DNA of 64,000 bases, taken from the NCBI GenBank assembly GCA_013399875.1, contig VXAZ01006215.1, positions 682,001-746,000 of the forward strand, read 5' to 3'. This DNA comes from Gymnorhina tibicen. Its lineage: Eukaryota; Chordata; Aves; Passeriformes; Artamidae. Of this stretch, positions 23,401 through 35,400 are shown piece after piece. Every line of letters begins with the position of its first letter. Position 1 is the stretch's first letter. The translations under genes were made by a program, and so were the position numbers. The notes beneath the pieces are model-generated. The model ran no database searches, had not been told where the DNA came from, and worked only from the letters and a program-made list of their open reading frames with translations.

Positions 23401-26400
23401 ATGGATGCTTGCAAAAATGGATCAGGTATTTGATTGGGTGCTTTCAGGCACATCAACCAGCATATTTCAATTTAGTGTATCCTGATGTGGGGAGTGTTTG
23501 CCACTTGCAATTAGAGCTTTTCATCCCACGGCGCAGCAGGCAGCGCTTTATTGATAAAGTTGTTCTGTAGTTGCTGAGCAAACACCCCCAAATCTGAGTT
23601 TCATTAAGTTATCGCCTGCCCTGCTGCGATGCATCTTCATTGTGCGCTGAAATCCATGGCATTGACAGGGGATCCCGGAGGAGGCCGGGACTGTGCTGCG
23701 CAGCCACAGCTTAATGCATCCCATCACAAATTGACACAGCACGCTCGTCCTCGCCTGATATATAGAAATTCCTTCCCTTTCCAGCTGGAAGTGAGGGGTT
23801 TTTCGGCCACCGCAGATCTCCTCACGCTGGCAATGGCTGGGGTGTCTTTGCAGAGCAGGCTCGGCTGCTCCTCTCTCCTGAGAGGTTCGTGCGGACCCTT
23901 AAAATACAGGAAGGCAATATTTTGTGTTGACTTGTTGTTGTTTAGCGCATCCTCCCCCTCCGTGTCTGGGTTTGTTACTCGGTGGGTAATCCTTCATAAC
24001 GAACCCGCGGGAGATTGATGGGGAGAGCTCGTTATGCACTTCCAGAGCCGTTCCACCGCCGTTCTGTAGCAGCAAAATGCACCATTAAAGGCAGAGAGCC
24101 CTGGGAATGATGGGATGTAATTAGTTGTTGCTGTAATATTTTTGATTGAAAGTGCAGAGATGCTGGAAGCGGCTTTGGGAAGTCGGTGCTCTCAGGAAGC
24201 TGTGAAGAGCAGCAGCTCTTGTCAGAGGGGAGAGGCTGATCCTGCTCGTACCTTTGCCGCCGCTCCAGTGCTGTAATTAAACCGTCTGGGAGATGCCACA
24301 GTGCTCCTGCTGCGCAGCCGCTGGCTCCGGCACGGCAGCGCTCCCCTCACAGTTCCGAGCAGGAACCAAATGGGGAGTCCTCCAGCATTTTGGCTGGGAT
24401 GTGCCTCCAGCAGCTCACTGCGTTAATCCATGTGGCAGAGCTGTATGGATTTTGTGTTCCTGCTTTTTCCCGGTCTAAATTTCAGGATACATTAAAAACT
24501 TGCACAAGCAAACCTGGACTCGTGGTTAGAAGTGTGGTCATAGAGAGGAACCTGGAATTACTCAGGCAACTTCCTGGTGTGTACTTGAATGGTTTCATGC
24601 AATCATGGAATTTCAGAATGGTTTGGGTTGGAAGGATCTCAAAGCTCCTGTTGTTCCACCCCCTGTCATGGGCAGGGACACCTTCCACTATCCCAGGTCA
24701 CTGCAAGCCCCATCCAGCCTGGCCCTGGACACTGCCAGGGATCCAGGGGCAGCCACAGCTTCTCTGGGCATCCTGTGCCAGGGCCTCCCCACCCTCCCAG
24801 GGAAGGATTTCTTCCCAATATCCAACCTAAACATACTCTGTATCAGTGGGAAGCCATTCCCCATTGTCCTGTAACTCCATGCCCTTTTCCACAGTTCCTC
24901 CTCAGCTCTCTTGGAGCCCCTTCATGTACTGAAACACCAATCTATGATCACCCTGGAGCCTTCTCTTCTCCAGGCTGAACAATCCAAATTCTCCCAGCCT
25001 TACCTCATGGCAGAGCTGCTCCATCCCACTAAGTATCTTTCTGGCCTCCTCTGGACTCCCTCCAACAGTCCCATGTCCTTCCAGAGCTGGATACAGTTCT
25101 GCAGGTGAGATCTCACCAGAGTGGAGTGGAGGATAAATCAATCTATGGGAACAGTGAGAATTAAATTCAGATTATTCTGCCAGCACCTGTGGGACTTTCC
25201 TTCTCCTGGCATCAAGAGGTGTGATGCACACCACGAGTGTACGGAGTGGTGGTGATGGAGGCCACGGTGCCACCTGCACATGGACATGTCTTGAAGTCAC
25301 GGCAGCCCCGGGAAGGCAGAGCTCGCGATACCACAGCAGTTAGTGTTATTTAGCACTAGGCTTGGGAATAAAGCGTCTTGGCTCTGTTTCCCTGTCATTC
25401 CCTTTCGCTGGTAATGTCACCAAACTTGGACAGAAGCTTCCCAAGCTGTGCGTTTGCCTTGGGCTGATTTTGCTGAAGCTCTCGGAAGGGAAGGAAGAGG
25501 TAGGAAGCAAGCTTGGCATTCGTGAGTGTGAAATAGAGGGGAAAATATAGTGTTCTCCTTATGGAAAAGAAGTCTTGCTATTGTTCCCCTTCAGAAAACC
25601 ACGCTGTGGGGCTGGGGCTGCCCAGGGACCTGCTCTGGGGCTGGACTGTGCGCTGACCCCACTGACACTTGCTGAGGCACATCAGGATGAGTCTCTGAGG
25701 ATCCCACCTGTGGAGCATCCTCTGCCCCCCAGACCTGAGCCCTGTGTGCCCTGCCCCACCCCTCACTCAGCTGCCCTCCCGCCTCCCCTCCCTCCGAAGG
25801 CTCAGCTATCAGCACCCACCTCTCTGCTCCCCACGCATCTTGGGGGGCTTATTTCCAGCAGCTGGCATCCTTTCCAAATCTCCCTCTCCCCATCTGTTGT
25901 TATCAAGCCTCCTCTCTCCTTATTTTGCTTAATTTCTATCTTTTTCCTCTTGGTTGTCTTAGACAAGCCTGCGTCTCTCTACATATGCCCAAGCATTTGC
26001 TTTCGAGTGCCTTAGGCTGGTTCCTGCCGTTATCTTCTTGCAGGAGGGAGAGAGCTGCTGTTCCTTGCTTCGGGAGAGGGACCTGAGGCAGTTACTGAGG
26101 AGTGATTGTAGAAGTGTCTTTGTGGCCTCCCTGAGCAGAAGATTTGTTGTTGTATCTCTTTCCACATAACAGCGTCAAAACGCGATTGGGTTGGGTTAGT
26201 TTGGGTTGGCCGCCTCCCTTTGTGTGTCTCTGCCTGCAGCCAGACCCCGCTCCCTGCTAGGGAAAAGCGACACCTTCTCATGGCATGATCGGCAAGAACC
26301 TGCCCTTGAGAGGTCTGAAATACAGGTTTCAGGCTGGGAATTTCTGGAAATAAGTTCTGCTTCATTTTGGACAGTTCAGAAAGGTTTTTCTGGAAGAGGC

Positions 26401-29400
26401 TTCAATCCTGCGGGAAGGGTGGTTGGCAAGACGGCATCAGCTGGTGTGAGATGAAGGCTATTCTCGCCCCAATAACTTATTTTTTCCTTGCTGTTGGAAG
26501 GATGCCAGCCCATCCTTCACTCCTCTGAGGCGCAGCTTATCCTGCCGTAGGCATCATCTCTGGCCAGGTTTGCCCAGGAGGGTGTGGGGAGCCCAGGACA
26601 GCAGCGAGTCCTCCCTGCCTGGATCGCACGAGTGCCATCCCAGATGGATGCGCTGCTCGGCACGGGAAGCTGGTGCATTCTAATTGCTGGCATCTTTACT
26701 TGTTATGAGTGTAATTGTGAGTAGACGTTTGTTTTTGTATTGATAATTAGGGACTGGAACAGATGGCGAAGGCTTAGTTTAAAGTAATGTGTCCATTAAA
26801 GAAAATCTACTGTATACAGCTGAAGATTCTTCACTCCAAGAGAGCTCAGCTCTCGGTAGCAGAGCTCCTCTCTCCCTAATGAGGGCTTGGTCACAGCCTG
26901 GCCAGCGGAGCCTCCGATCCTGAAGCCTTCTCCCAGAGAGCGTGTTGAGCTCCCTCCCGACCACAGAGCCTCCCCCGGTACCCGCTGTGCCCACGTGCAG
27001 GTGGGCAGCTGTGGAGGGAGATGCTGGAGGAGCGGTGCCTGGGGCAGGTGAGGGGATGGCGGTGCCTTGGGCACGGGGCCTGGCAGGGTGGGACTGCTTG
27101 ATCCAGGTGACAGGTGACATGGTTCACTCGATGTGGGCAGCGATGCTGTGCTGGATGTCGGAGACACAGGGAAAGGATGTGCCCCTGGGGGCTTAATTAA
27201 TACCCTGTGCCAATTAACGAGGACTGGTCCTCACGGAAGGGCGAGGCAGGTGGGAGGGGAGGTGCGAGGTGTCCATGTGGCTTCTCTACTCATTAGGGCG
27301 GCTCAGGCACTGATCTGCACTAATCCCCTCGTTAGCAGTGCTCCCTGCCTGTCCTCCTTGCCCAGTCCCAAGCGATGGATAGGTGGGGGGGTGATCCTGT
27401 GTCTCCCCCCGCCTGTAGGAATATTTTGCGGATGTGGGTGCTGGGATCTCTTGTCTTGTTCCCCATTTCTCTGTGAGGATTTGGGATCTGCAAACCCTCT
27501 CCTGCTGAAGGACAGTGCTCAGCAGCCATAGCCCCGAGCAGCCAGGCCATAAATGCCCCACCAAGGTCACAGTGTCACTTTTTCATCCCAGAAAATGAAG
27601 TAAAATCCAAGGTTTCCTCCAAGAGGAAATAGGAGAGGTCAATAGGAAGTTGCTGAGCCGTGTCCTTCTGATGCCAGTGCCTCTGCAGTCACAGGGCTGG
27701 GTGAACTCAGCAAGAATTTGAACTGGAAGGGGAATTAACCATCTTATTGTATTTAACAAAAAACTCCCAAATTAACCATTTTGCGAGTTTATGGATCTTT
27801 TTGTCTATGGCAGTGTCCTTGGGGGACAGGACAGGATCTGAGCAGGAGATGGTCTAGAGAGGTCAGGCTCTCAGCCCTCTTTTTCCTTTGCTTTGCAAAT
27901 TGCTTTGGAAACATGGAGTCATGGAAGTGCAAGTGTTGTCCACAAAAATGGGATCCAGTGTGCAGCAAGCCAATAATTACACACTTGAGAGAGACACTGA
28001 TTATTTATTTCAGAGTTGCCCAAGCCTGGGTTCTCAGTGGTGTTCAAGTAGCCCAACTATCAAAGCTTTTTACTATTTATACATTTTAGCAAGCAAGAGA
28101 ATTAGCATTTATTGGCTACAATGTTCTCTTATTATTTAGTATTCTATCATCTACTGATTAATGATTTGCTCGTTTCTCATGCTAATTAGTCCACATGCTC
28201 AGTCTTTCTCTTCTCTTGGGTCAGTGTTTTCTTGGGTCAGTGGTCTGAGAGTCGGTGGTCATGATCTGCCCCTGCTGGAATTGCCTTTTACCCGTCAGGG
28301 CTGATTTCAGCACAATTGCTGGGCTGGCTTTGTTGGTTTCTTCCTTGTCTTGGGGGTTCTGCCAAATGTCCTTGTGGCCTCTAAGTTCTACATTCTGTGT
28401 GCCCACTGTCAGTGGCACATCCTTCTTCCCCAAGCGCTGTCAACTTCCCCCCTAGGACTGAGATCACTGAAATGTGTGGAGCCCTAAACGTTAGCAGGGC
28501 AATTCCAGCAACAAGGAATTTCTCTTTCCGACACCTGGACATCACTTAGAGCTTGTGAGCTGCTGTTTCACGGGTTAAATCTCCTTTCCTGTTGATTAGG
28601 CTTGGAAGTTACAAAGATCAAACATTAATGAAAATCCTTTCTTAAGAAAATTTTATGTATTCCACATTTTGCAATACAAGCTCTGCATCTGCGGTGGAAA
28701 CTTCTTGAGAGTGACCTCCCTGGCCACAGGCCACAGAATCACCTTGGGACTCCAGAAACATCCAAAGTGAAAGCTTCTCTGTGGTTCCTTTCCATTTATT
28801 CATTTATTGTTAATAATTTCTCTATTTACTTAGTTATTTTGAGGTCTTCTTCAGCACTGCTGCTGTGCCTTCCTGCTTTCCTTCCAGAATGGGGAGCCTT
28901 TGGGGAGGAACTCAAGAGGAGGGAAGGGGTGAGACTTTGGGAGGGGTCCTGGTGAGTGTCATCTCAGAGCAGAGCTGGTCCTTGCCTGCTGCTGTCCCAC
29001 AGGGCGGCTGTGCTTCATCAAAAGTACATTCCTCTGTCAAAGCCCGGGGAAGGAAGCTGTAAGTGTGTGGAACAGGAAGGGAGATGATGGAGTGAAAAGC
29101 CTTTCTGAATAAACCTTTGGAAGAAGTGCCCTTCCTGTAATGGAGCCTGTCCTTATTTATCACAGAGGGTGGATGAGCCAGCTCGGATCCCAGCCTGGCC
29201 GTGGTCCCCGTGTCTCCCTGTTCTCCCCTGCCTCAGTTTCCCCTGCATGGCACAAGGACACCCTGTTTGCTTTGAGGGAGAACACCAAGTGTTTTAGGGG
29301 CTCTCAGAGCATCCCTCGCCATGCAGCCCACTGGCGGGGGCACTGGGGGATGTGTGCATGGCCTGTCGCTTCCACCTCCTCATCCATTCATGCCTGTACA

Positions 29401-32400
29401 CATCTTCCTGCTCATTTGAAGGGCTGTTGCGAGGATTAATGGCTGTTTAATTAGGGGCTGGGCTGTTTGGGAGGGAAGGAAGGCATGGAGGTGGTGGGAA
29501 GGTGAAGGGTGGTGAGAGCAGAACGTTGGTGGAGGTCTGGAGCACAAGCCCCTGGCCCCATTTTGTCAAGGGCCTGGAATGACAGCACGGGGGGAATGGC
29601 TTCCCACTGCCAGAGGGCGGGGTTAGATGGGATATTGGGAAGAAATCTTTCCCTGGGAGGGTGATGAAGCCCTGGCACAGCTTCCCAGAGAAGCTGTGGC
29701 TGCCTCTGGATCCCTGGAAGTGTCCAAGGCCAGGCTGGACAGGGCTTGCAGCAACCTGGAAAAGTGGAATTTGGCAGGGGGTGGAACTGGATGAGCTTTA
29801 AGGTCCCTTCCAACCCAAACCATTCCTGGATTCCACGATTAAAGGCTGGAGAGCTGGGATATTGCAGCTGGGATACCTCGTTTTTAGCTGCCTTCTGCCA
29901 AATGGAAAATGACCAGAACTATGAAGTGACGTGTGATAGCGTGAAGGTCACCACGCTTTTCTGTTTCCCACATGGAGCAGGAGCGGAACGTCTCCTCTCC
30001 GAGGGCACTGTGAGCAGGAACGGCCTGGCACCGTGCAGGGCAGGGGGGCTGTGGGCTTTGAACCCCCCTGGCAGTGCCACCGCAGCATCCCGGGGCCTGT
30101 TCTGGGTGCAGAAGCTTTGCCAGCTCCCAGCCCCTTTTCACTCCATCCCCGGGGACTGCCTTGCTCTCCCTGCCCCGGGGCCACGCTCACCCCTGGGAGG
30201 GGTTTCGGGAGCGTTCATCACTCGTGTCAGGGTGGGGAGTTCCTGGTCACGCTCCTCCAGCTTCGCATCCCGGAGCGGCCGGCAAAGGGAGGGGTTGGAA
30301 GATTAATCGGAGTCTTGTTTCCCGCTTGTGATTGCTGGAGCAGCCGTGGAGAGATTAAAAGTAGCAGCCTGGCGGCAGCACAGATTCCTGGGCTGATTTT
30401 TATTTCCTGACCTTTATTTCTCTGGTCGCACCCCTTTTCCTGGCACTGCTGTGAGTACCTGGGACCACGCAGGAAAAGGGAGGGATGGGGGATGTTCAGC
30501 TCTGCCAGTTGCCAGCGGCACATCTCCTCCTCCTGTTTGGTCAGGACACAGGAATTGAGGCAATTAATCTGCATGTCTGCTTGCTGCAAACAAATAAATA
30601 AAACCTGGAGGGTTTTCCCCATCTGTTTCTTTATGGTGTTGCTCTCGCTATTATTCTTGTTGTGTTTTGTTGTTTTGGGTATTTTTTTTTACGTCTAAAA
30701 GTAGGGAATGATATGATTCTGTGAAATACAGCATCTTTTAATTTTTAAATTTTTTTTTTTTGTGTGTGGGTGATAGTATTTTCCTTTCCTGGGCGGGGAA
30801 GGGTCGGAGCTGGCAGTGTGAGCTGGGTTCAGGCCGTGTCTTGTCCTGCACTGTTTGCTCTGGAGTCTGCCTTGAGTCTGTTCGGGCAGCTGCTGTTGAT
30901 TCCCGAGCTCTCCAAGGGTCAGGTGCATGCTCTGGGAAAGCAACGCAGTGTTTTCCCACGTGTCCATGCTCATGATGGAATGGAAAACCTAGGGAATAAA
31001 TAGTTTACTTTCCTTTTCTTCTGTTTCCTCAGAAACTTTGATGGATACGCGGACGGCGACGGCCGAGCTGGGCTGGACCGCCAACCCACCTTCAGGGGTA
31101 AGTCCCACTTGTCCAGCTGACCTTTATGTGATCTAGGGGGGCCCATGCTTTTAACCCCACTATTTATAGGGCTAAAATGCTGGTGGGAAGCCGGAGGAGT
31201 CACAGTGGGAGCAGCGGTGCCCCATAGGGCTGGTGTGGGGTGCCAGGGCATCGCTGTCCGGCTGAGCCAGGCTGAGCCAGGCTGAGCATCCCTTCCCCGA
31301 GCCAGTCCTGGGGCCTCGGTGAAGATGGAGCTTGTCTCCATCTCCATGCTGTCCCTTTGCCTTCCTGTCCTCCTTCCTCTTGAAGGGTTCAGCCCCATCC
31401 CTGCTCTCCATCCCCCTGCTCGTGCCTTCCCTCTCCCTGTGCCAAAAGGCTTGTAATTAGGAAACATTAGCAGGCTCCAAACAGCTTTCATACCTGGAAC
31501 ATCATCCATAATTGCACTCGGCAGTGCTCTTCCTTGGCTATTAATGTCACTTTTATGAAGTAATGAGGAACCAAACACCCTGAGGCACTTAAAACATCTT
31601 TTTTATATAATATGAGCCTTTGAGGAATGGAAGCATAAAATAACCTGACTCACATTCTCCTGGCAGAAAAAGTGAGAGATGGAGCTGCGGGTGGGAGGGG
31701 ATGTGAGCTGATGGATGGGCACCACAGTGGGACAGGCAGGCTGGGTGCAGCAGCAGGGCCCGTCCCTGGGGACTCCAGGATGTGGCACCAGAGGGGAAGG
31801 GATGCCAAGGCTGCATTTTTGTTAGGGTGCCACTGGCTTGGCCAGGTCTTCCAAAGAAATTATTTTGCACACTATCACCGACGCTGGGCCACACCTGCAG
31901 CAGGCATGAAATCCACTCCAGACATGTCAGAGCCCCTTGAGTTGGGGTATTTTGCTACTGAACTGCTTTGGAAAAATTCTGGGTCCAGATAAATTGCTGG
32001 AAAAATGCAGGAGGGGCACGTGCAGGTGATGGAGACGGGATATAAATAGCTGCCTGCAGCTGCTGTCACTGAAAGCCTGTGCGAGGCAGGCGGGGAGCTT
32101 GTGTTGTGAGGCATGGTGGTCTCACCCTCTGCAGAGCAGCAGACTAAAGCCCCTCCCCAGCCCCATCCCTGCATCCCACTGTGTGCATCCCTCCATCCCT
32201 CTGTGCATCCCTGCAGCCATCCAATTCTCGCTCCTCTGAGAGTTCCTAGGGAGGCTTCTTCTTTACAGGAGTGTGTATTAAATCTTCCACAAAGTATTTT
32301 AAATGCCAAGTCTTTTGTCTAAAATCATAGAATCACAGAATCCTTCAGGCTGGAAAAACCCTCTGACACCGTCAAGTCCAACCATTAACCCAGCACTGCC

Positions 32401-35400
32401 AAGGCCACCACTGACCCCTGTCCCCAAGTGCCACAAAAGCTGTACGGACAGCTTTTCAATCCCCCAGGGATGGGGACTCCACTACTGCCCTGGGCAGCTG
32501 TGACAGAGCTGGACAACCCTTTCTGGGAAGGAATTTTCCCTAATATCCAATCTAAACCTCCCGTGGCACAATTTGAGCCTCTGTCCTCTCCTCCTGTCCT
32601 TTGTTCCCTGGGAGCAGAGCCCGACCCCCCTGGCTGCCCCCTCCTGTCAGGGAGTTGTGCAGAGCCACAAGGGCCCCCCTGAGCCTCCTTTTCTCCAGGC
32701 TGAGCCCTTTTCCCAGCTCCCTCAGCCGCTCCTGGGGCTCCAGCCCCTTCCCCAGCTCCGTTCCCTGCCTTGGACATGCTTCAGGCCCTCAATGTCCTTC
32801 TTGTCATGAGGGGCCCAGAACTGGACACAGGATTGGAGATGCCCCAGCTGTGCCCAGCACACGGGATGGTCACTGCCCTGGTCCTGCTGGTCACACTGTT
32901 CCTGACAGGGTGAGAGGTTCCTGGTGGCTGCTGGGTGTCAGCTCCTTCTCTGAGGCTGCTCTCATCTCTCTTGGGGCTGGAGGCACAGGGATTTGATGAG
33001 CCACCTCTCCTGACCCTGGGGTTGGCATCAGCGTGGGCTCCATGCAGGCTTTGGGTTCCTTTGGGTGGTGGCATCTCGTCATGGCATGCTGAGCTCCCAG
33101 AGGGGCTGTTCACCCCAGCTCACAGATTTGGCCCAGGCTCCGGGGCCTGTTGATGCTCGTGCTGGGGCCTGATGCCAGCCAGGCTGCAGGGGCTGTGGTC
33201 CCCCAGGACGGGCTGTGGCAGGATGTGGGCTCTCCTTCTGCTCTTCCTGATGGACGTGCTTTAAATCTCAGCGGAGACAGAGAACAACATTGACTTAATC
33301 CCCAGCTCCCTGTGAATTATTTAGTAGCATCTCATCAAAATGATGCATCTGTTGCTGCTAGAGCATTGGTGGCAGCAGCTGCTGGCACTCTGGGTCCTTC
33401 CAGCCACAGGGACCTGCTGCTCCCAGTGCCCGCTACCGAGAGTGCTCAACCCAAGACGTGCACAAGGCAGAGCCAGGATCCGGCCCTGGACCCTACTGAG
33501 GATTTTCCAAAGGGCATTTCATGTTGTTCCTAAACGCAGGAAACCTTGAGGTGCAGCAGAGTTTGTTGGCAGGTTTTGGCTCTGAGGTTTTTGAAGACGA
33601 AGAGGAGGGTTCCTGCAGTGAAGGCAGCGGAGCCATGGGACTGGTGTTAATGCTGGAGGAGAGCTCGTTGTCTGGCCTTAATTGGAGGCAGGGCTGTAAT
33701 GCAAAGCCCGGGTGGGAACAGCAAACAATGGGAATCCCCTTGGTCGGGGAGGATTGTACAGCTCCTGCTCTGAAAAGGTGTCTGGTAATGAAGGGGCATT
33801 GAATCCCCACACCTCGTGTACGGGCGAGAGGGGGTTTTGCAGCGCTTTCCCGGCATGGGATGAGAAAGGAGAGCACTGGGCTGGATGACGGAGGCTTTAC
33901 TGCTGGTTTGGTAACCATGGCTTAACAACAATGTGCAACCTTGAGCTCTGATCTTGGCTTAAGTGTTGCAGAGCTGAGTAGGTGGGCCTGGGAGTGAATA
34001 TTCCGCTGCACTTGTTGGCAGCATGAGGAGGACCCTGCTTTGAAAACAAAGCAAAAACCTGTGTTTTGTTACATCAAGGCTGTGGTTCACAGGAGGGAAG
34101 CTTGGGGATGAGCTGAGAGATGTGGTTGTTCCGTGGAAAAGGGAAGAGGGGAAAAAATCTGTGAGGTTTCAGGGTGGGTTGTGGTGCATCAGCTCATCAG
34201 TACTCTGTGACAGGGCAGGGTGGCATCACCCGTTGTGCCCCGTGTAAACACAGGCGTGAGGGCTGCTGCAGCATCGCTCCTGGAAATTATCCCTGATACT
34301 GAGGGAGCTGCTTAAAGATTGCCATATGAGTAATGCTGTTATGAGGAGACTGTAAACATGGATTAGTTAAAATGAATGGATTATGAGGTTGTAAATCTGT
34401 CTGTAGGACTCTAATGCCATCATAGACTATTCACAGTTTGCCGCTGTCCCTTAATTGAAATTGTAGCCTGGATCATATTAATGCCCTTCTATAAATCGAA
34501 TTGCGAATCTATATTCCCTCTCTCCACAGCAGTAATGTTTTATTTAGTTGGTTTTCTTTGCCGGGGGAAATGATCCCATTGTGCCGGGAGCTTGGGGTCA
34601 GGCTTGCTCTCCAGCCCACGTGCTGGCTCGGGCTTTAATGAAGCTGTAGCCTCATGTGCTGCCTTCCCTCCTGCCTCCAGGCGCCTGGGCCATCTTTCTT
34701 CCCATTTTTACATCCTCTCGGGGCAGATCAGGCAGTTGCCCACATGGAAAAGACATTTTAACATTGATTGGGAACAATGGGGAGAGGCATGGAGGGGTAA
34801 GAGGGTGGGGATTTCTTCTGGTCCTGGCCTGGTTGGTGTTTCTGCATGTGCATCACGTTGTGTGCCCGTAACCACATTCCTCATCCCCTTTGGAGCTTTG
34901 GAATTGTCCTCCCAGCCCTGCCCTGTGCAGGCCTTCCTCCTTCTCACCACTTCTCCCTGCTCCTTTCTGCAGTGGGAAGAAGTCAGTGGCTACGACGAGA
35001 ACCTCAACACCATCCGTACGTACCAGGTGTGCAACGTCTTCGAACCCAACCAGAACAACTGGCTCCTCACCACCTTCATCAACCGGCGCGGGGCTCACCG
35101 CATCTACACCGAGATGCGCTTCACTGTGCGGGACTGCAGCAGCCTCCCCAACGTCCCCGGCTCCTGCAAGGAGACCTTCAACCTCTACTACTACGAGACA
35201 GACTCTGTCATTGCCACCAAGAAGTCTGCCTTCTGGACGGAGGCACCCTACCTCAAAGTGGACACCATCGCTGCTGACGAGAGCTTCTCCCAGGTGGACT
35301 TTGGGGGCCGGCTGATGAAGGTGAACACGGAAGTGAGAAGTTTCGGGCCCCTGACCCGCAATGGCTTTTACCTGGCTTTCCAGGACTACGGGGCTTGCAT

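Larger units (their letters stand above)
5452..31032 (+). other. EPHB1: EPHB1 intron 1 (25.6 kb)
   Basis: GT-AG intron between the signal-peptide exon and exon 2. Recognised contents: CR1 fragments at 11472-11562 (+), 24600-25140 (-) and 29578-29842 (+); a solo LTR at 12398-12840; a 51-bp minisatellite at 14590-14860; a 48-bp tandem repeat near 17815-17940; a secondary CpG-rich patch near 20525-20765; and AT-rich homeodomain-core-rich islands such as 10680-11045 and 28040-28200. No nested gene, RNA gene or processed pseudogene was recognised. Open frames in it are short and look like chance. Confidence 0.9.
31098..34972 (+). other. EPHB1: EPHB1 intron 2 (3.9 kb)
   Basis: GT-AG intron. It holds a threefold 10-bp GCTGAGCCAG repeat at about 31260-31287, a large minus-strand CR1 copy at 32321-32910 and an AT-rich island at 34290-34530. 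No other gene is seen. Confidence 0.93.
5336..35277 (+). other. Overlapping upstream reading frame across spliced exons 1-3 (161 codons)
   Basis: An ATG at 5336 lies 58 nt before the EPHB1 start, in a different frame. After normal splicing (5336-5451, 31033-31097, 34973-35277) it stays open for 161 codons and stops at the TGA at 35275-35277, inside the ephrin-binding-domain exon. Its context is weak (C at -3, C at +4), whereas the EPHB1 ATG has G at both positions, so leaky scanning would allow both. If the mRNA begins upstream of 5336, this frame could lower EPHB1 translation. The predicted product is rich in Arg, Gly, Pro and His, with no recognised domain. Openness by chance is plausible in GC-rich coding sequence. 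That the frame exists is certain; that it is translated is only a possibility. Confidence 0.35.
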
